Positions 16,930 to 25,343 are shown, counted from the first letter of the stretch. The stretch is DNA of 64,000 bases from Actinospineispora spinosispora DSM 44797 (GCF_000429025.1 NZ_KE386835.1:564014-628013); one strand, 5' to 3'. The notes: generated by a model not told the origin, from the letters alone. Made by a program: numbers and translations.

Positions 16930-17099
16930 ATGGCTTGGTTGATCACCCGCGCCGTTTCCCTGGCATGTCGCAGCCTGGCTGCTCGTGTCAACCAGGAACG
17001 AGTGTACGACATGCCACTTCGGCACTCCCACCCGCGCCACCTTTCCTCGGCGACGCCCGCCGGGGATACCGGTTTTGCCTGGTTTGCGAGGATGGCGGC

Positions 17100-18320
17100 A
17101 TGTCCTCGGCCACCAGAACCCAGTCCCGCGTCTCCGCCCGCATCGGCGGTATCGCCGAGTCCGCGACGATGGCGGTCGACGCGAAAGCGAAGGCCCTGAA
17201 GGCCGCCGGACGGCCGGTCATCGGCTTCGGCGCCGGCGAGCCCGACTTCCCGACCCCGTCCGCGATCGTGGCCGCCGCGCAGGACGCCTGCGCCGACCAG
17301 CGCAACCACCGCTACACCCCGGCCGGCGGCATCCCGGAGCTCAAGGACGCGATCGTCGCCAAGACCGCGCGCGACTCGGGCCTGCAGGTCGCGGCGAACC
17401 AGGTACTGGTCACCAACGGCGGTAAGCAGGCCGTCTACCAGGCGTTCGCCACGCTGCTCGACCCCGGCGACGAGGTGCTGCTGCCCGCTCCCTACTGGAC
17501 GACCTACCCGGAGGCGATCGCGCTCGCCGGCGGTGTCGCGGTCGACGTGGTGACCGACGAGAGCACCGAGTACCTGCCGACCCTCGCCCAGCTCGAGGCC
17601 GCCCGCACCGAGCGGACGAAGGTGCTGCTCTGGTGTTCGCCGTCCAACCCGTCCGGCTCGGTCGCCCCGCGCGAGCTGGTCGAAGCGGTCGGGCGGTGGG
17701 CCGTCGAGAACGGCATCTGGGTCGTCACCGACGAGATCTACGAGCACCTGGTCTACGACGGTGTGCGCGCGGAGTCGATGCCGGTCGTCGTCCCGGAGCT
17801 GGCCGATACCGCCATCGTGGTCAACGGCGTGGCGAAGGCCTACGCGATGACCGGCTGGCGGGTCGGCTGGATGATCGGCCCGGTCGACGTCATCAAGGCG
17901 GCGACGAGCCTGCAGTCGCACCTGACGTCGAACGTGTGCAACGTGGCGCAGCGTGCGGCGCTGGAGGCGGTGTCCGGGTCGCTGGATGCGGCGGCCGAGA
18001 TGCGGGTCGCGTTCGACCGCAGGCGCCGGACCATGGTGGAGATGCTGTCCGCGATCCCCGGCGTGACCTGCCCGACGCCGAAGGGCGCGTTCTACGTGTA
18101 TCCGTCGGTGCGCGGCGTGCTCGGCAAGGAGATCCGGGGCAAGCGCCCGGCGACCAGCGGTGAGCTGGCCGCGCTGATCCTGGACGAGGTCGAGGTGGCG
18201 GTCGTCCCCGGCGAGGCGTTCGGCATGCCCGGTTACTTCCGTCTGTCCTACGCCCTGGGCGACGACGACCTGCGCACCGGCATCCAGCGCATCGCCGACC
18301 TACTCGCCGAAGCCGCCTGA
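17100..18320 (+). CDS. aspC: Pyridoxal-phosphate aspartate aminotransferase
   Basis: Class I/II aminotransferase exchanging amino groups between aspartate and 2-oxoglutarate. 406 residues from the ATG at 17100. Motifs: GFGAGEPDFPTP near the N-terminus, TNGGKQAVY and YWTTYPE, WCSPSNPSG, the VTDEIYEHL region, and the PLP lysine in VNGVAKAYAMTGWRVGW with the substrate-binding Arg in GYFRLSYA. Family Ib-type. Monocistronic, divergent from tRNA-Trp, ending in a very strong hairpin shared with the converging BCCT gene. Confidence 0.93.
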   Translation: MSSATRTQSRVSARIGGIAESATMAVDAKAKALKAAGRPVIGFGAGEPDFPTPSAIVAAAQDACADQRNHRYTPAGGIPELKDAIVAKTARDSGLQVAANQVLVTNGGKQAVYQAFATLLDPGDEVLLPAPYWTTYPEAIALAGGVAVDVVTDESTEYLPTLAQLEAARTERTKVLLWCSPSNPSGSVAPRELVEAVGRWAVENGIWVVTDEIYEHLVYDGVRAESMPVVVPELADTAIVVNGVAKAYAMTGWRVGWMIGPVDVIKAATSLQSHLTSNVCNVAQRAALEAVSGSLDAAAEMRVAFDRRRRTMVEMLSAIPGVTCPTPKGAFYVYPSVRGVLGKEIRGKRPATSGELAALILDEVEVAVVPGEAFGMPGYFRLSYALGDDDLRTGIQRIADLLAEAA

Positions 18321-18322
18321 AC

Positions 18323-18370
18323 ACCCGTGAGTGTTTTGGGCTGCCGGAGCAGCCCAAAACACTCACGGGT
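18323..18370. terminator. GTGAGTG-family hairpin, shared terminator
   Basis: Almost perfect stem CCCGTGAGTGTTTTGGGCTG / CAGCCCAAAACACTCACGGG around a short loop. It lies between converging aspC and the BCCT gene, and the BCCT stop codon (TGA on the minus strand) is inside its GTGAGTG arm. Confidence 0.9.
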
Positions 18371-20084
18371 TATTTTTGGGCTTGGGCTCGACGCGCAGGT
18401 GGAAGTGCTCGCCGTACTTCGTCGTGCCGTAGTCGATCGCCTTCTCGATCTTCTCCCGGGACCGGTCGTCGCGGTGCATGAGCGGGTCGTTGCGCAGGTC
18501 CTTCGCCAGCGCGACGCACAGCAGCACCATGATCACCGCGAACGGAGCGGCCGTGATGATCGTCAGCTGCTGGATGCCGCTCAGCGCCTCGTCGCCACCG
18601 TTGCCGACCAGCAGCATGATCGCTCCGATGGCGCCCATCACGACGCCCCAGAAGATGACCACCCACTTCGACGGCTCGATCGAGCCGCGCTGCGACAGCG
18701 TGCCCATCACGATCGATGCTGCGTCCGCACCGGACACGAAGAAGATCGCCACCAGCAGCATCGCCACCGCACCGAGGACGATCCCCAGCGGATACGCGTC
18801 CAACACGCCGAACAGCTGCTGCTCGGACGTCTTGGACGCCAGGTCGGTCCCGGAACGCTGGATGCTGATCGCCGCGCCACCGAAGATCGCGAACCACAGC
18901 AGGCTCACCGCGCTCGGGATCAGCATGACGCCGGTGACGAACTGCTTGATCGTGCGGCCCCGGCTGATCCTGGCGATGAACATCCCGACGAACGGGGTCC
19001 AGGAGATCCACCACGCCCAGTAGAAGACCGTCCAGCCGGACAGCCAGGTCTCCATGGCGTCGCCGCCGCTGGCCCCGGTGCGCGCGGCCATCTGCGCGAG
19101 GTTGCCGAAGTAGTCGCCGATCGCGGTCGGGATGAGGTTCAGGATCAGGATCGTCGGTCCGGCGACGAACACGAACAGGGCGAGCACCCCGGCCAGCACC
19201 ATGTTGATGTTGGACAGCCACTGGATGCCCTTCGCCACACCACTCACGGCGCTGGCGACGAACGCCACGGTCAGCACCGCGATGACGGCGACGAGCAGCC
19301 CCGTCCCGACGTTGTCCAGATAACCGCCTGCCGTGAGCCCGCCGCCGATCTGCAGCGCGCCCAGCCCTAGCGAGGCCGCCGAGCCGAACAGCGTCGCGAA
19401 GATCGCCAGCACGTCGATCGCACGGCCCAGTGGACCGTTCGAGCGCCTCTCCCCCAGCAGCGGCGCGAAGGCCGCGCTGATCAGCTGCGTACGCCCGCGA
19501 CGGAAGCTGCCGTAGGCGATGGCGAGGCCGACCACCGCGTAGATCGCCCACGGGTGCAACGTCCAGTGGAACAGCGTGGTCGCCATCGCTACGTCCAGCG
19601 CCTCCTGCGAGCTGGGCGCGACGGTCCCGGGCGGCGGGCTGGTGAAGTGCTTGAGCGGCTCGTTGACGCCGTAGAACATCAGCCCGATGCCCATGCCGGC
19701 GCTGAACATCATGGCGATCCAGGACGAGGTGCGGAACTCCGGCAGCTCGTCGTCCCGCCCGAGCGGAATCTTGCCGTAGCGGCTGAACGCCAGCCACAGC
19801 GCGAACACCACGAAGCCGGACGCGGCGAGCACGAACGCCCAGCCGCCGCCCTTCATGACGCCGTTCAGGACCGCGGTGGTCACGTCGCCCAGTGACTTCG
19901 TGCCGAACACACCCCAGGCGATGAAGGCGACGGTCAGTAGGGCGGCGACCCCGAAGACCCAGCGGTCGAGCGGTTGTGGGCGGTCCGCTTCGGGTTCCGG
20001 CGTCGGCGTTGACGCCGCGGTCGCCTCGACGGTGTCGCCCTCCGGTTCCTCGGAGGGTGTGCGGGTGGGATCAGCGAGTGTCAT
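18363..20084 (-). CDS. BCCT family betaine/carnitine/choline transporter
   Basis: Sodium- or proton-coupled uptake of quaternary ammonium compounds for osmoprotection. 573 residues, twelve predicted membrane helices between hydrophilic ends of about 40 and 55 residues. Family motifs: glycine-rich GMGIGLMFYGVNEP and the substrate-box region FYWAWWISWTPFVGMFIARI with a Trp cluster; TLHPWAIYAVVGL in TM5. The cytosolic C-terminus is charged, as in osmoregulated BCCT proteins. The last codon and stop fall inside a shared palindrome. Confidence 0.93.
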   Translation of the reverse strand: MTLADPTRTPSEEPEGDTVEATAASTPTPEPEADRPQPLDRWVFGVAALLTVAFIAWGVFGTKSLGDVTTAVLNGVMKGGGWAFVLAASGFVVFALWLAFSRYGKIPLGRDDELPEFRTSSWIAMMFSAGMGIGLMFYGVNEPLKHFTSPPPGTVAPSSQEALDVAMATTLFHWTLHPWAIYAVVGLAIAYGSFRRGRTQLISAAFAPLLGERRSNGPLGRAIDVLAIFATLFGSAASLGLGALQIGGGLTAGGYLDNVGTGLLVAVIAVLTVAFVASAVSGVAKGIQWLSNINMVLAGVLALFVFVAGPTILILNLIPTAIGDYFGNLAQMAARTGASGGDAMETWLSGWTVFYWAWWISWTPFVGMFIARISRGRTIKQFVTGVMLIPSAVSLLWFAIFGGAAISIQRSGTDLASKTSEQQLFGVLDAYPLGIVLGAVAMLLVAIFFVSGADAASIVMGTLSQRGSIEPSKWVVIFWGVVMGAIGAIMLLVGNGGDEALSGIQQLTIITAAPFAVIMVLLCVALAKDLRNDPLMHRDDRSREKIEKAIDYGTTKYGEHFHLRVEPKPKNNP

Positions 20085-20231
20085 GTGCGTCGGCCCCGGT
20101 CGATCACCGGCGCCTTCCCCCTTCCGGTGTTCGCCTGCCCACGACCCACAAGCTGAGGGGCCGCTGAGATTACTTGGCGTGCATCCTCACTTGCTGTCCG
20201 CGCACCGTCAAGCGAATGGGCGAACCGGGCT

Positions 20232-20305
20232 ACCCGACAGCGCGAGGCCGGGCGAGTCGGGAACCATCCCTCGACTCGCCCGGCCTCGCGGCCACCCTGT
20301 CGGGT
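20232..20305. terminator. Long interrupted hairpin after the small HhH gene
   Basis: A perfect 19 bp stem CGCGAGGCCGGGCGAGTCG / complement (20241-20290) is extended by ACCCGACAG / CTGTCGGGT outer arms (20232-20240, 20297-20305). It lies just past the small leftward gene and upstream of the BCCT gene. Confidence 0.75.
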
Positions 20306-20314
20306 GAGAGGGAC

Positions 20315-20524
20315 CTACTTGTCGGTGTCCGCGAGGTCCGCCAGCGCACGAGCACGGCGCGCGTACTTCCAGTTGGCCAGCTGTTCAATGGTCTTGATGC
20401 CGAACTCGGCCAGCTTCTCGTCGTGCGCCGGGGTGAGCCCCTCCAGCGCCGACGGTGGGGCGGCCAGAATCTCCGACGCGCTCTTGCCTTCCCACGCCTT
20501 GTCGACCAGCTTGCCGAACTCCAC
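20315..20524 (-). CDS. Small helical protein, HhH-like
   Basis: 69 residues from a GTG with AAAGGAAG seven bases upstream; longer in-frame starts would run through the upstream palindrome. Sequence EILAAPPSALEGLTPAHDEKL then FGIKTIEQLANWKYAR resembles the helix-hairpin-helix 'L-x-G-(I/L)-G…G-I-x-T-I-x-x-L' pattern of small HhH/DUF4332-type proteins, suggesting nucleic-acid or protein contact. It ends at a very strong hairpin and has no obvious operon partner. Function unknown. Confidence 0.7.
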   Translation of the reverse strand: MEFGKLVDKAWEGKSASEILAAPPSALEGLTPAHDEKLAEFGIKTIEQLANWKYARRARALADLADTDK

Positions 20525-20650
20525 GTCGCTTCCTTTCGTTGCCGGATCGTGACGCCGGGAAGCATTTCGTGCCTTGTGTGGCCCCGCAAATGCTGTCACC
20601 GAACGTGTCATCCCGACCTCGAACCGCCGGCGCGCAAGCGTCTCGGGCGA

Positions 20651-20717
20651 CTTCGCAGAGCGTCGTGTTGCGTCGCAGATGTTGCAGTGTCTGCGACGCA
20701 GCATGAAGCTCTGCGAG
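20651..20717. repeat. TGCGTCGCA palindrome, copy c
   Basis: Arms CTTCGCAGAGC and GCTCTGCGAGG flank halves GTGTTGCGTCGCAGATGTT and GTGTCTGCGACGCAGCATG. Located between the ABC ATPase stop and the small helical gene, outside any coding region. Confidence 0.88.
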
Positions 20718-20736
20718 GTGCTCTCCGGGTGGGCGG

Positions 20737-21549
20737 TCAGGCGACCTTGGTGGTCGCGGTGGTCGCGGTGAGCAGGGCGGCCGTGTAGGGGTGCTTCGGG
20801 CGGGACAGGACCTGGGCGGTGGGGCCCTGCTCGACGATCTTGCCGCCGCGCAGCACCACGAGGCGGTCGCATCCGCGTCCGGCCAGCGCCGGATCGTCGG
20901 TGATGTGCAGCACCGCCATGCCGCGCCGTTCGCGCAGCTCGTCGAGCAGGTCGACCAGCTCGCAGCGCAGTGAGGCGTCCAGCATCTGGGTGGGTTCGTC
21001 GGCGAGGATCAGCTGGGGTTCGGTCACCACCGCCCTGGCGAACGCGACGCGTTGACGTTCACCGCCGGACAGTTGGTGCGGGAACCGTTCCAGGTAGTTC
21101 GCCACCGGGGTCAGTCCGACGAGCTCCATCGCGGCGACGACCGCGCGCAGCCGCAGCCTGCGCTCGACCAGTTTGTCGATCACCAACGGCTCGGCCACGA
21201 TCGCGCCGACGTGATAGTTCGGCGGCAGTGACTCGTACGGGTCCTGCAGCACCAGGTGCATCGCGCGGCGCCGACGCCGGGCCGCCGCGAGCGAGCAGTC
21301 GAGCAGGTCGCGGCCGGCGAAGACGATCCGGCCGCGTAGGGGCTCGACGAGTCCGGCGAGCGCGCGGGCCACCGTCGATTTGCCCGCGCCCGATCCGCCG
21401 ACCAGGCCGACGGACTCACCCGGGAAGACGGTGAGGTCCAGCTCGTCGACCGCGGGGCGCCTGCGCAGGCCGGTGAGACCCGGGTACTGCACGGTCAGTC
21501 CCTCGACCTGCAGTAGCGGGCGCTGGGTGTTCTGCATCGACTGGCTCAT
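20737..21549 (-). CDS. Orphan ABC ATPase, oligopeptide/dipeptide (DppF/OppF) type
   Basis: Would hydrolyse ATP for a peptide- or nickel-type importer. Walker A GGSGAGKST (residues 51-59), Q-loop Gln102, signature LSGGERQR (160-167), Walker B LILADEP (181-187) and D-loop MLD are present, and the tail RPKHPYTAALL is typical of the OppD/F group. The switch histidine expected after the D-loop (…ISHD…) is replaced by Asp218 in HITDDPAL, so turnover may be impaired or the protein may act in a heterodimer. No permease or binding protein is adjacent. Confidence 0.85.
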   Translation of the reverse strand: MSQSMQNTQRPLLQVEGLTVQYPGLTGLRRRPAVDELDLTVFPGESVGLVGGSGAGKSTVARALAGLVEPLRGRIVFAGRDLLDCSLAAARRRRRAMHLVLQDPYESLPPNYHVGAIVAEPLVIDKLVERRLRLRAVVAAMELVGLTPVANYLERFPHQLSGGERQRVAFARAVVTEPQLILADEPTQMLDASLRCELVDLLDELRERRGMAVLHITDDPALAGRGCDRLVVLRGGKIVEQGPTAQVLSRPKHPYTAALLTATTATTKVA

Positions 21550-21798
21550 GGCGAACAGACCTCACTGTTCTCGGGGAGCGTAGTGCGGTTCCGCGGCCGA
21601 GGGCAGAGATGACGAGCGTTCGGGTGTCGGGGTGACTCGGGGTAGTCACCGTCCGCCCCGCGCGCCGCATGCCGCACGCGAGATGTGCTGAGGTGACCGA
21701 CTCGGTGTGCTGGGAATCCCGACTCGCGGGCGATAAGGACGGTCACGAAGAGTCAGTACCCGCTCACGGCTCGGTCAACACCCGATCACGGAGGGGAG

Positions 21799-22248
21799 TC
21801 AGTTCGGGAGACGAACCTGCGCGGTCGACCGACCCAGAACGGCCTTGCCGTCGAACTTCACGGTGATGTCGACCTTGCCGACCCGGCCGCCGTCCTCACC
21901 TGCTGTGACCGACTTCAGTTTCCCGGTCAGCTCGAGCAAGGCACCCTGCTCGACGTCGTCGATCCCGGCGACCACGTCGGGAACGGGGACCGGGCGGGTG
22001 AACCGCACCTGGTAGGACAGGACCGAGGACGGGTCGCCCAGCCAGTCGGTGATCAACCGGGCGCCGATCGCCATGGTGAGCATGCCGTGCGCCACCACAC
22101 CGGGCAGCCCGACGCTCTCCGCGACGCGGTCGCTCCAGTGGATCGGGTTGAAGTCGCTCGACGCTCCCGCGTAGCGCACCAGGTCGGTACGGCTGAGGTG
22201 GACCTGCAGCGGCGGCAGCTCGGCGCCCTCGTCGAACGTGTCACTCAT
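21799..22248 (-). CDS. hadB: (3R)-hydroxyacyl-ACP dehydratase subunit HadB
   Basis: Catalytic subunit of the FAS-II dehydratase. 149 residues, hot-dog fold; the hydratase-2 motif is visible as ASSDFNPIHWSD with catalytic Asp and His, and VVAHGMLTMAIGARL forms the central helix. Start ATG at 22248 overlaps the hadA stop as ATGA, favouring it over an upstream in-frame start. Operon rpmG-hadA-hadB as in mycobacteria, but no hadC follows. Confidence 0.92.
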   Translation of the reverse strand: MSDTFDEGAELPPLQVHLSRTDLVRYAGASSDFNPIHWSDRVAESVGLPGVVAHGMLTMAIGARLITDWLGDPSSVLSYQVRFTRPVPVPDVVAGIDDVEQGALLELTGKLKSVTAGEDGGRVGKVDITVKFDGKAVLGRSTAQVRLPN

Positions 22249-22688
22249 GATTCGGCCTGACTCAACAGCAGGGCCTCGGTCTCGCACACCGGCTGGCCGT
22301 CGGATGCGACCACGACACAGCGCAGGGTGAGCATGTGTGTGCCGGCCCGGGTGTTCAGGCTCTGGACGTGCACCGTGGTCACGAGCTCGTCGCCGGCGTG
22401 GATCGGGCGGCTGAAGCTGATCTTCTGGTCACCGTGGACGGTGCCCTCGAAGCGCCAGCCGAAATCCGGGTCCCTCAGCAGGACCTCGATCCGGGGCATG
22501 GTGAACACGACGGGGAAGGTGGGCGGCGCCACCAGATCCGGATGGCCTGCCGCTCGCGCGGCGGCGACGTCGTGACACAGCGGGCTGCTCTCGCCGACCG
22601 CCGTGGCGAACTCGCGAATCTTCTCCCGCCCCACCTGGTACTGCGGTGAGGACGGGAGAGCGCGACCTACGAAGGACTCGTCGAGCAC
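22245..22688 (-). CDS. hadA: (3R)-hydroxyacyl-ACP dehydratase subunit HadA
   Basis: Substrate-stabilising partner of HadB. 147 residues, MaoC-like N-terminal dehydratase domain; the helix APPTFPVVFTMPRIEVLL and the segment HGDQKISFSRPIHAGDEL are characteristic of HadA. It lacks the catalytic D…H pair, consistent with its role in the family. It begins five bases after the rpmG stop and overlaps hadB. Confidence 0.9.
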   Translation of the reverse strand: MLDESFVGRALPSSPQYQVGREKIREFATAVGESSPLCHDVAAARAAGHPDLVAPPTFPVVFTMPRIEVLLRDPDFGWRFEGTVHGDQKISFSRPIHAGDELVTTVHVQSLNTRAGTHMLTLRCVVVASDGQPVCETEALLLSQAES

Positions 22689-22693
22689 CCGCG

Positions 22694-22858
22694 TCAGCGG
22701 GTCTCGCGGTGAGCCTGGTGAGCGTTACAGTTCGGGCAGTACTTCTTGACACTCAAGCGATCCGGGTCGTTACGCCGGTTCTTCTTGGTGATGTAGTTAC
22801 GGTGCTTGCACACCTCGCACGCCATGGTGATCTTCGGACGGACGTCGGTGGCGGCCAC
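22694..22858 (-). CDS. rpmG: 50S ribosomal protein L33
   Basis: 54 residues with two CxxC pairs (CEVC, CPNC) forming a zinc ribbon, so this is a zinc-containing (C+) L33. GTG at 22858 with CAGGAGA upstream; the longer frame would start inside the neighbouring tRNA-Met region. Begins a probable rpmG-hadA-hadB transcript just downstream of tRNA-Thr and tRNA-Met. Confidence 0.95.
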   Translation of the reverse strand: MAATDVRPKITMACEVCKHRNYITKKNRRNDPDRLSVKKYCPNCNAHQAHRETR

Positions 22859-22891
22859 TGCAATCTCCTGCTGCTCGGTAAGTCGGTTGGC

Positions 22892-22967
22892 TGGTAGCGG
22901 TGGCCGGACTTGAACCGGCGACACAGCGATTATGAGCCGCTTGCTCTACCGACTGAGCTACACCGCT
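22892..22967 (-). tRNA. tRNA-Met, elongator (CAT anticodon)
   Basis: Acceptor AGCGGTG pairs with CACCGCT; anticodon loop contains CAT in GGCTCATAATC; T loop GGTTCAAGTCC; discriminator A followed by encoded CCA. The mismatch-free first pair and absence of a 3 G-C run in the anticodon stem mark it as elongator rather than initiator. Confidence 0.95.
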
Positions 22968-22986
22968 ATGCACCCATTGGGTGTCG

Positions 22987-23059
22987 AGCCCCTTTACGGA
23001 ATCGAACCGTAGACCTTCTCCTTACCATGGAGACGCTCTGCCGACTGAGCTAAAGGGGC
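22987..23059 (-). tRNA. tRNA-Thr (GGT anticodon)
   Basis: Acceptor GCCCCTT pairs with AAGGGGC; anticodon stem TCTCC/GGAGA with loop ATGGTAA gives anticodon GGT; T loop GGTTCGATTCC. The 3' CCA is not encoded (CGA follows the discriminator), unlike the two other tRNAs in the window. Confidence 0.95.
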
Positions 23060-23197
23060 GAGTCGACCGCAGGGAGTAGCTCCCGGCGACGTGGACAACT
23101 CTACACGCGGCGTCAGGGGCCACGAAATCGGACCCCGGCTTCTGTGTGGACATTCGCCGTTCACCCTGCGTACACCGCGTGAGGTCATATTCCAGCC

Positions 23198-24997
23198 ATG
23201 ACGCGACCGCTCAACCCACCCGGCGAAACCCCCGGAGTCGGCGTACCGCCCCGGCTCGCCGCACACATGACCGTCGCCGAGCAGCACGACTGGCTGCGCG
23301 GTTTCCTCGCCGCCCGACCGGTGAGCAGGCGCAGCGCGCTGCGCGGCGCCGCCGGGATCGGCCTGGCCGGCGGGCTCGCCTCGGTTCTCGCCGCGTGCGG
23401 TTCGCCGACCAGCGGCGGCGGCACCGGCGGCGCCACCCCGCTCGGGGTCACCGGGCGGCACCTGTCGTTCGGTACCGACCCGACCAGCCAGATGGCCGTC
23501 GGCGCGGAGCTGACCGCGAAACCCGCCGGCAAGGTGCTGCTGGACCTCGGCATCGACACCCAGTACGGGACCACCATCGAGGCTGAGGTCCGCGAGCTGG
23601 TCAGCCAGGTCCCGCAGGCCGACGGCTCGATCAGGGCGGCCGACCAGTTCTTCGTGCACGGACTCGCCGAACAGCTGCGGCCCGGCCAGAGCTACCACTA
23701 CCGGTTCCGTCTGCCCGGCGGCGGGACCAGCCAGGACGCGGTGTTCAGCACCGCGCCGACCGCGCGTGTGCCGTTCACCTTCACCGCGTTCGGCGACCAG
23801 GGCGTCAACGCCGCACCGGCCAACAGCTCGATCATCACCAAGGACTTCACCGACGACTACTACAAGCAGGGTGACGACCGCCGCACCCCGGCTCCGGCGT
23901 CGTCGCTCGTCGAGCTGATCGCCCGGCGGCACCCCGCCTTCCACCTGCTCGCGGGTGACATCTGTTACGCCGACCCGAGCGGTGACGGCGAGCCGGTCAA
24001 GAACGCGGCGCCGGCGAAGGAGGAGAAGGGCTTCGACAACTTCGACCCGCACACCTGGACCGCGTACTTCGCCAGCATCGAGGCCAGCGCCGCGACCACG
24101 CCGTGGATGTTCGCCACCGGCAACCACGACATGGAGGCGCTCTACGACGACAACAAGGCACCCGGTGGCGCGACACACGGCTACGGCGGGCACGCGGCGC
24201 GACTCGACCTACCGCGCAACGGCCCCAGCAAGTGCCCGTCGGTGTACACGTTCAAGTACTCGAACGTCGGGGTGATCAGCGTCGACGCGAACGACCTGTC
24301 CACCGAGATCGCCACCAACGCCGGCTACAGCGGCGGGGCGCAGGCGAGCTGGGTCCGCCAGACCCTCGCCGCGCTGCGCGCCGACCCGGCCGTCGACTTC
24401 ATCGTCGCGTTCTTCCACCACTGCGCCTACGCCACGAGCGCCTCACACGCCTCCGACGGCGGTGTGCGCTCGACGCTGACGCCGATGTTCGACGAGTTCG
24501 GCGTCGATCTCGTGGTGCAGGGGCACAACCACCAGTACGAGCGCACCAACCCGATCAAGGGCGGCCGCACCGGCGTGCAGGCCCCCGACGGTGCGACCGT
24601 GCATCCGGAGACCGACGGCACGACCTACATCTGCGTCGGCTCCGGCGGCCGCCCCCGCTACACCTGGCAGCCCGGCGAGACGGACCGCTACCGGGGCAAC
24701 ACCGGTCCGGACAGCGGCACGCAGGTGACCAGCTTCCTGAACGTCGCCGACGGCGGGAAGACCCCGGAGACGGTCGACTGGTCGCAGGCCCGCTACCTGG
24801 ACTACGCGGTGCTCTCGGTGGACGTGACACCCGGCGCGCCCGGCGCGGACTCGACGATGACGGTCCGCGCGATCGCCGACACGGGCCAGGAGATCGACGC
24901 GGTCACCTTGGTCCGCAAGGCATCGGGCACCGCCCCGAAACCCACAGCCTCAGGTTCCTGGACCCGCACCCCCACCGGCCTCTCCATCCCCGCCTGA
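23198..24997 (+). CDS. Purple acid phosphatase-like metallophosphoesterase, Tat lipoprotein
   Basis: Likely hydrolyses phosphate esters outside the cell. An unusually long N-terminal region (about 40 residues) precedes a twin-arginine signal SRRSALRGAAG and a lipobox LAAC, so export by Tat and lipid anchoring are expected. A fibronectin-like N-terminal domain (about 85-190) is followed by the metal-binding motifs in order: GDQG, GDICYAD, GNHD, AFFHH and GHNHQYER, the purple-acid-phosphatase set. 599 residues. Monocistronic with a strong palindrome after the stop. No phosphate-box promoter element could be verified. Confidence 0.9.
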   Translation: MTRPLNPPGETPGVGVPPRLAAHMTVAEQHDWLRGFLAARPVSRRSALRGAAGIGLAGGLASVLAACGSPTSGGGTGGATPLGVTGRHLSFGTDPTSQMAVGAELTAKPAGKVLLDLGIDTQYGTTIEAEVRELVSQVPQADGSIRAADQFFVHGLAEQLRPGQSYHYRFRLPGGGTSQDAVFSTAPTARVPFTFTAFGDQGVNAAPANSSIITKDFTDDYYKQGDDRRTPAPASSLVELIARRHPAFHLLAGDICYADPSGDGEPVKNAAPAKEEKGFDNFDPHTWTAYFASIEASAATTPWMFATGNHDMEALYDDNKAPGGATHGYGGHAARLDLPRNGPSKCPSVYTFKYSNVGVISVDANDLSTEIATNAGYSGGAQASWVRQTLAALRADPAVDFIVAFFHHCAYATSASHASDGGVRSTLTPMFDEFGVDLVVQGHNHQYERTNPIKGGRTGVQAPDGATVHPETDGTTYICVGSGGRPRYTWQPGETDRYRGNTGPDSGTQVTSFLNVADGGKTPETVDWSQARYLDYAVLSVDVTPGAPGADSTMTVRAIADTGQEIDAVTLVRKASGTAPKPTASGSWTRTPTGLSIPA

Positions 24998-25011
24998 CCC
25001 CGTCCACCCCG

Positions 25012-25064
25012 GGCACGAATGTGGCTTTAGGGACGTCGAACGTCCCTAAAGCCACATTCGTGCC
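25012..25064. terminator. 53 bp palindrome after the phosphatase gene
   Basis: Near-perfect arms GGCACGAATGTGGCTTTAGG and CCTAAAGCCACATTCGTGCC with centre GACGTCGAACGTC. Position suggests terminator use; its AT-containing arms differ from the other hairpins here and look like another repeat type. Confidence 0.8.
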
Positions 25065-25153
25065 GCTTCGGCTGGCGGGTAAGGGGGTGTTCGCGGCGCT
25101 GGTGACGTGGTCGGCCGATGTGGGCGGGGTGGCCTTACGCCGAGTGTGGTGGG

Positions 25154-25339
25154 GTGGACATCGGACAGGTGCGGGTCGAGTGGGAGTACCGGCGGGACCG
25201 GTACGTCGCCGAGGCCGAGGCGTTCCGGCTGGGCAGGCTCGTGCGGCGCGGCCGAGCCCAGCGGAAGGCCCAGCGGAAGACAGAGCGGCGGGAGGCCGGA
25301 AAGTCCGGTGCCGCGAGGGGGCGTGCTGTGCAAGCATGA
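25154..25339 (+). CDS. Possible small basic helical protein
   Basis: 61 residues from a GTG with GGTGGGG upstream. The N-terminus (VRVEWEYRRDRYVAEAEAF) is amphipathic and the C-terminal half is strongly basic with RRGRAQRKAQRKTERREAG. It stops four bases before the LuxR gene start, so co-expression is possible. Codon bias matches coding sequence, but there is no recognised family and the call may be wrong. Confidence 0.42.
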   Translation: MDIGQVRVEWEYRRDRYVAEAEAFRLGRLVRRGRAQRKAQRKTERREAGKSGAARGRAVQA

Positions 25340-25343
25340 TCCG

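Noticed and set aside
18370..19797. Long minus-strand frame of 475 codons within the BCCT gene
   Set aside because: Offset frame of the same strand as the BCCT gene with Arg/Gln-rich content; the BCCT frame has all family motifs.
20528..20872. Upstream extension of the small helical protein through the palindrome
   Set aside because: The extension reads through a repeat and lacks coding bias; a GTG with a good ribosome site lies at 20524.
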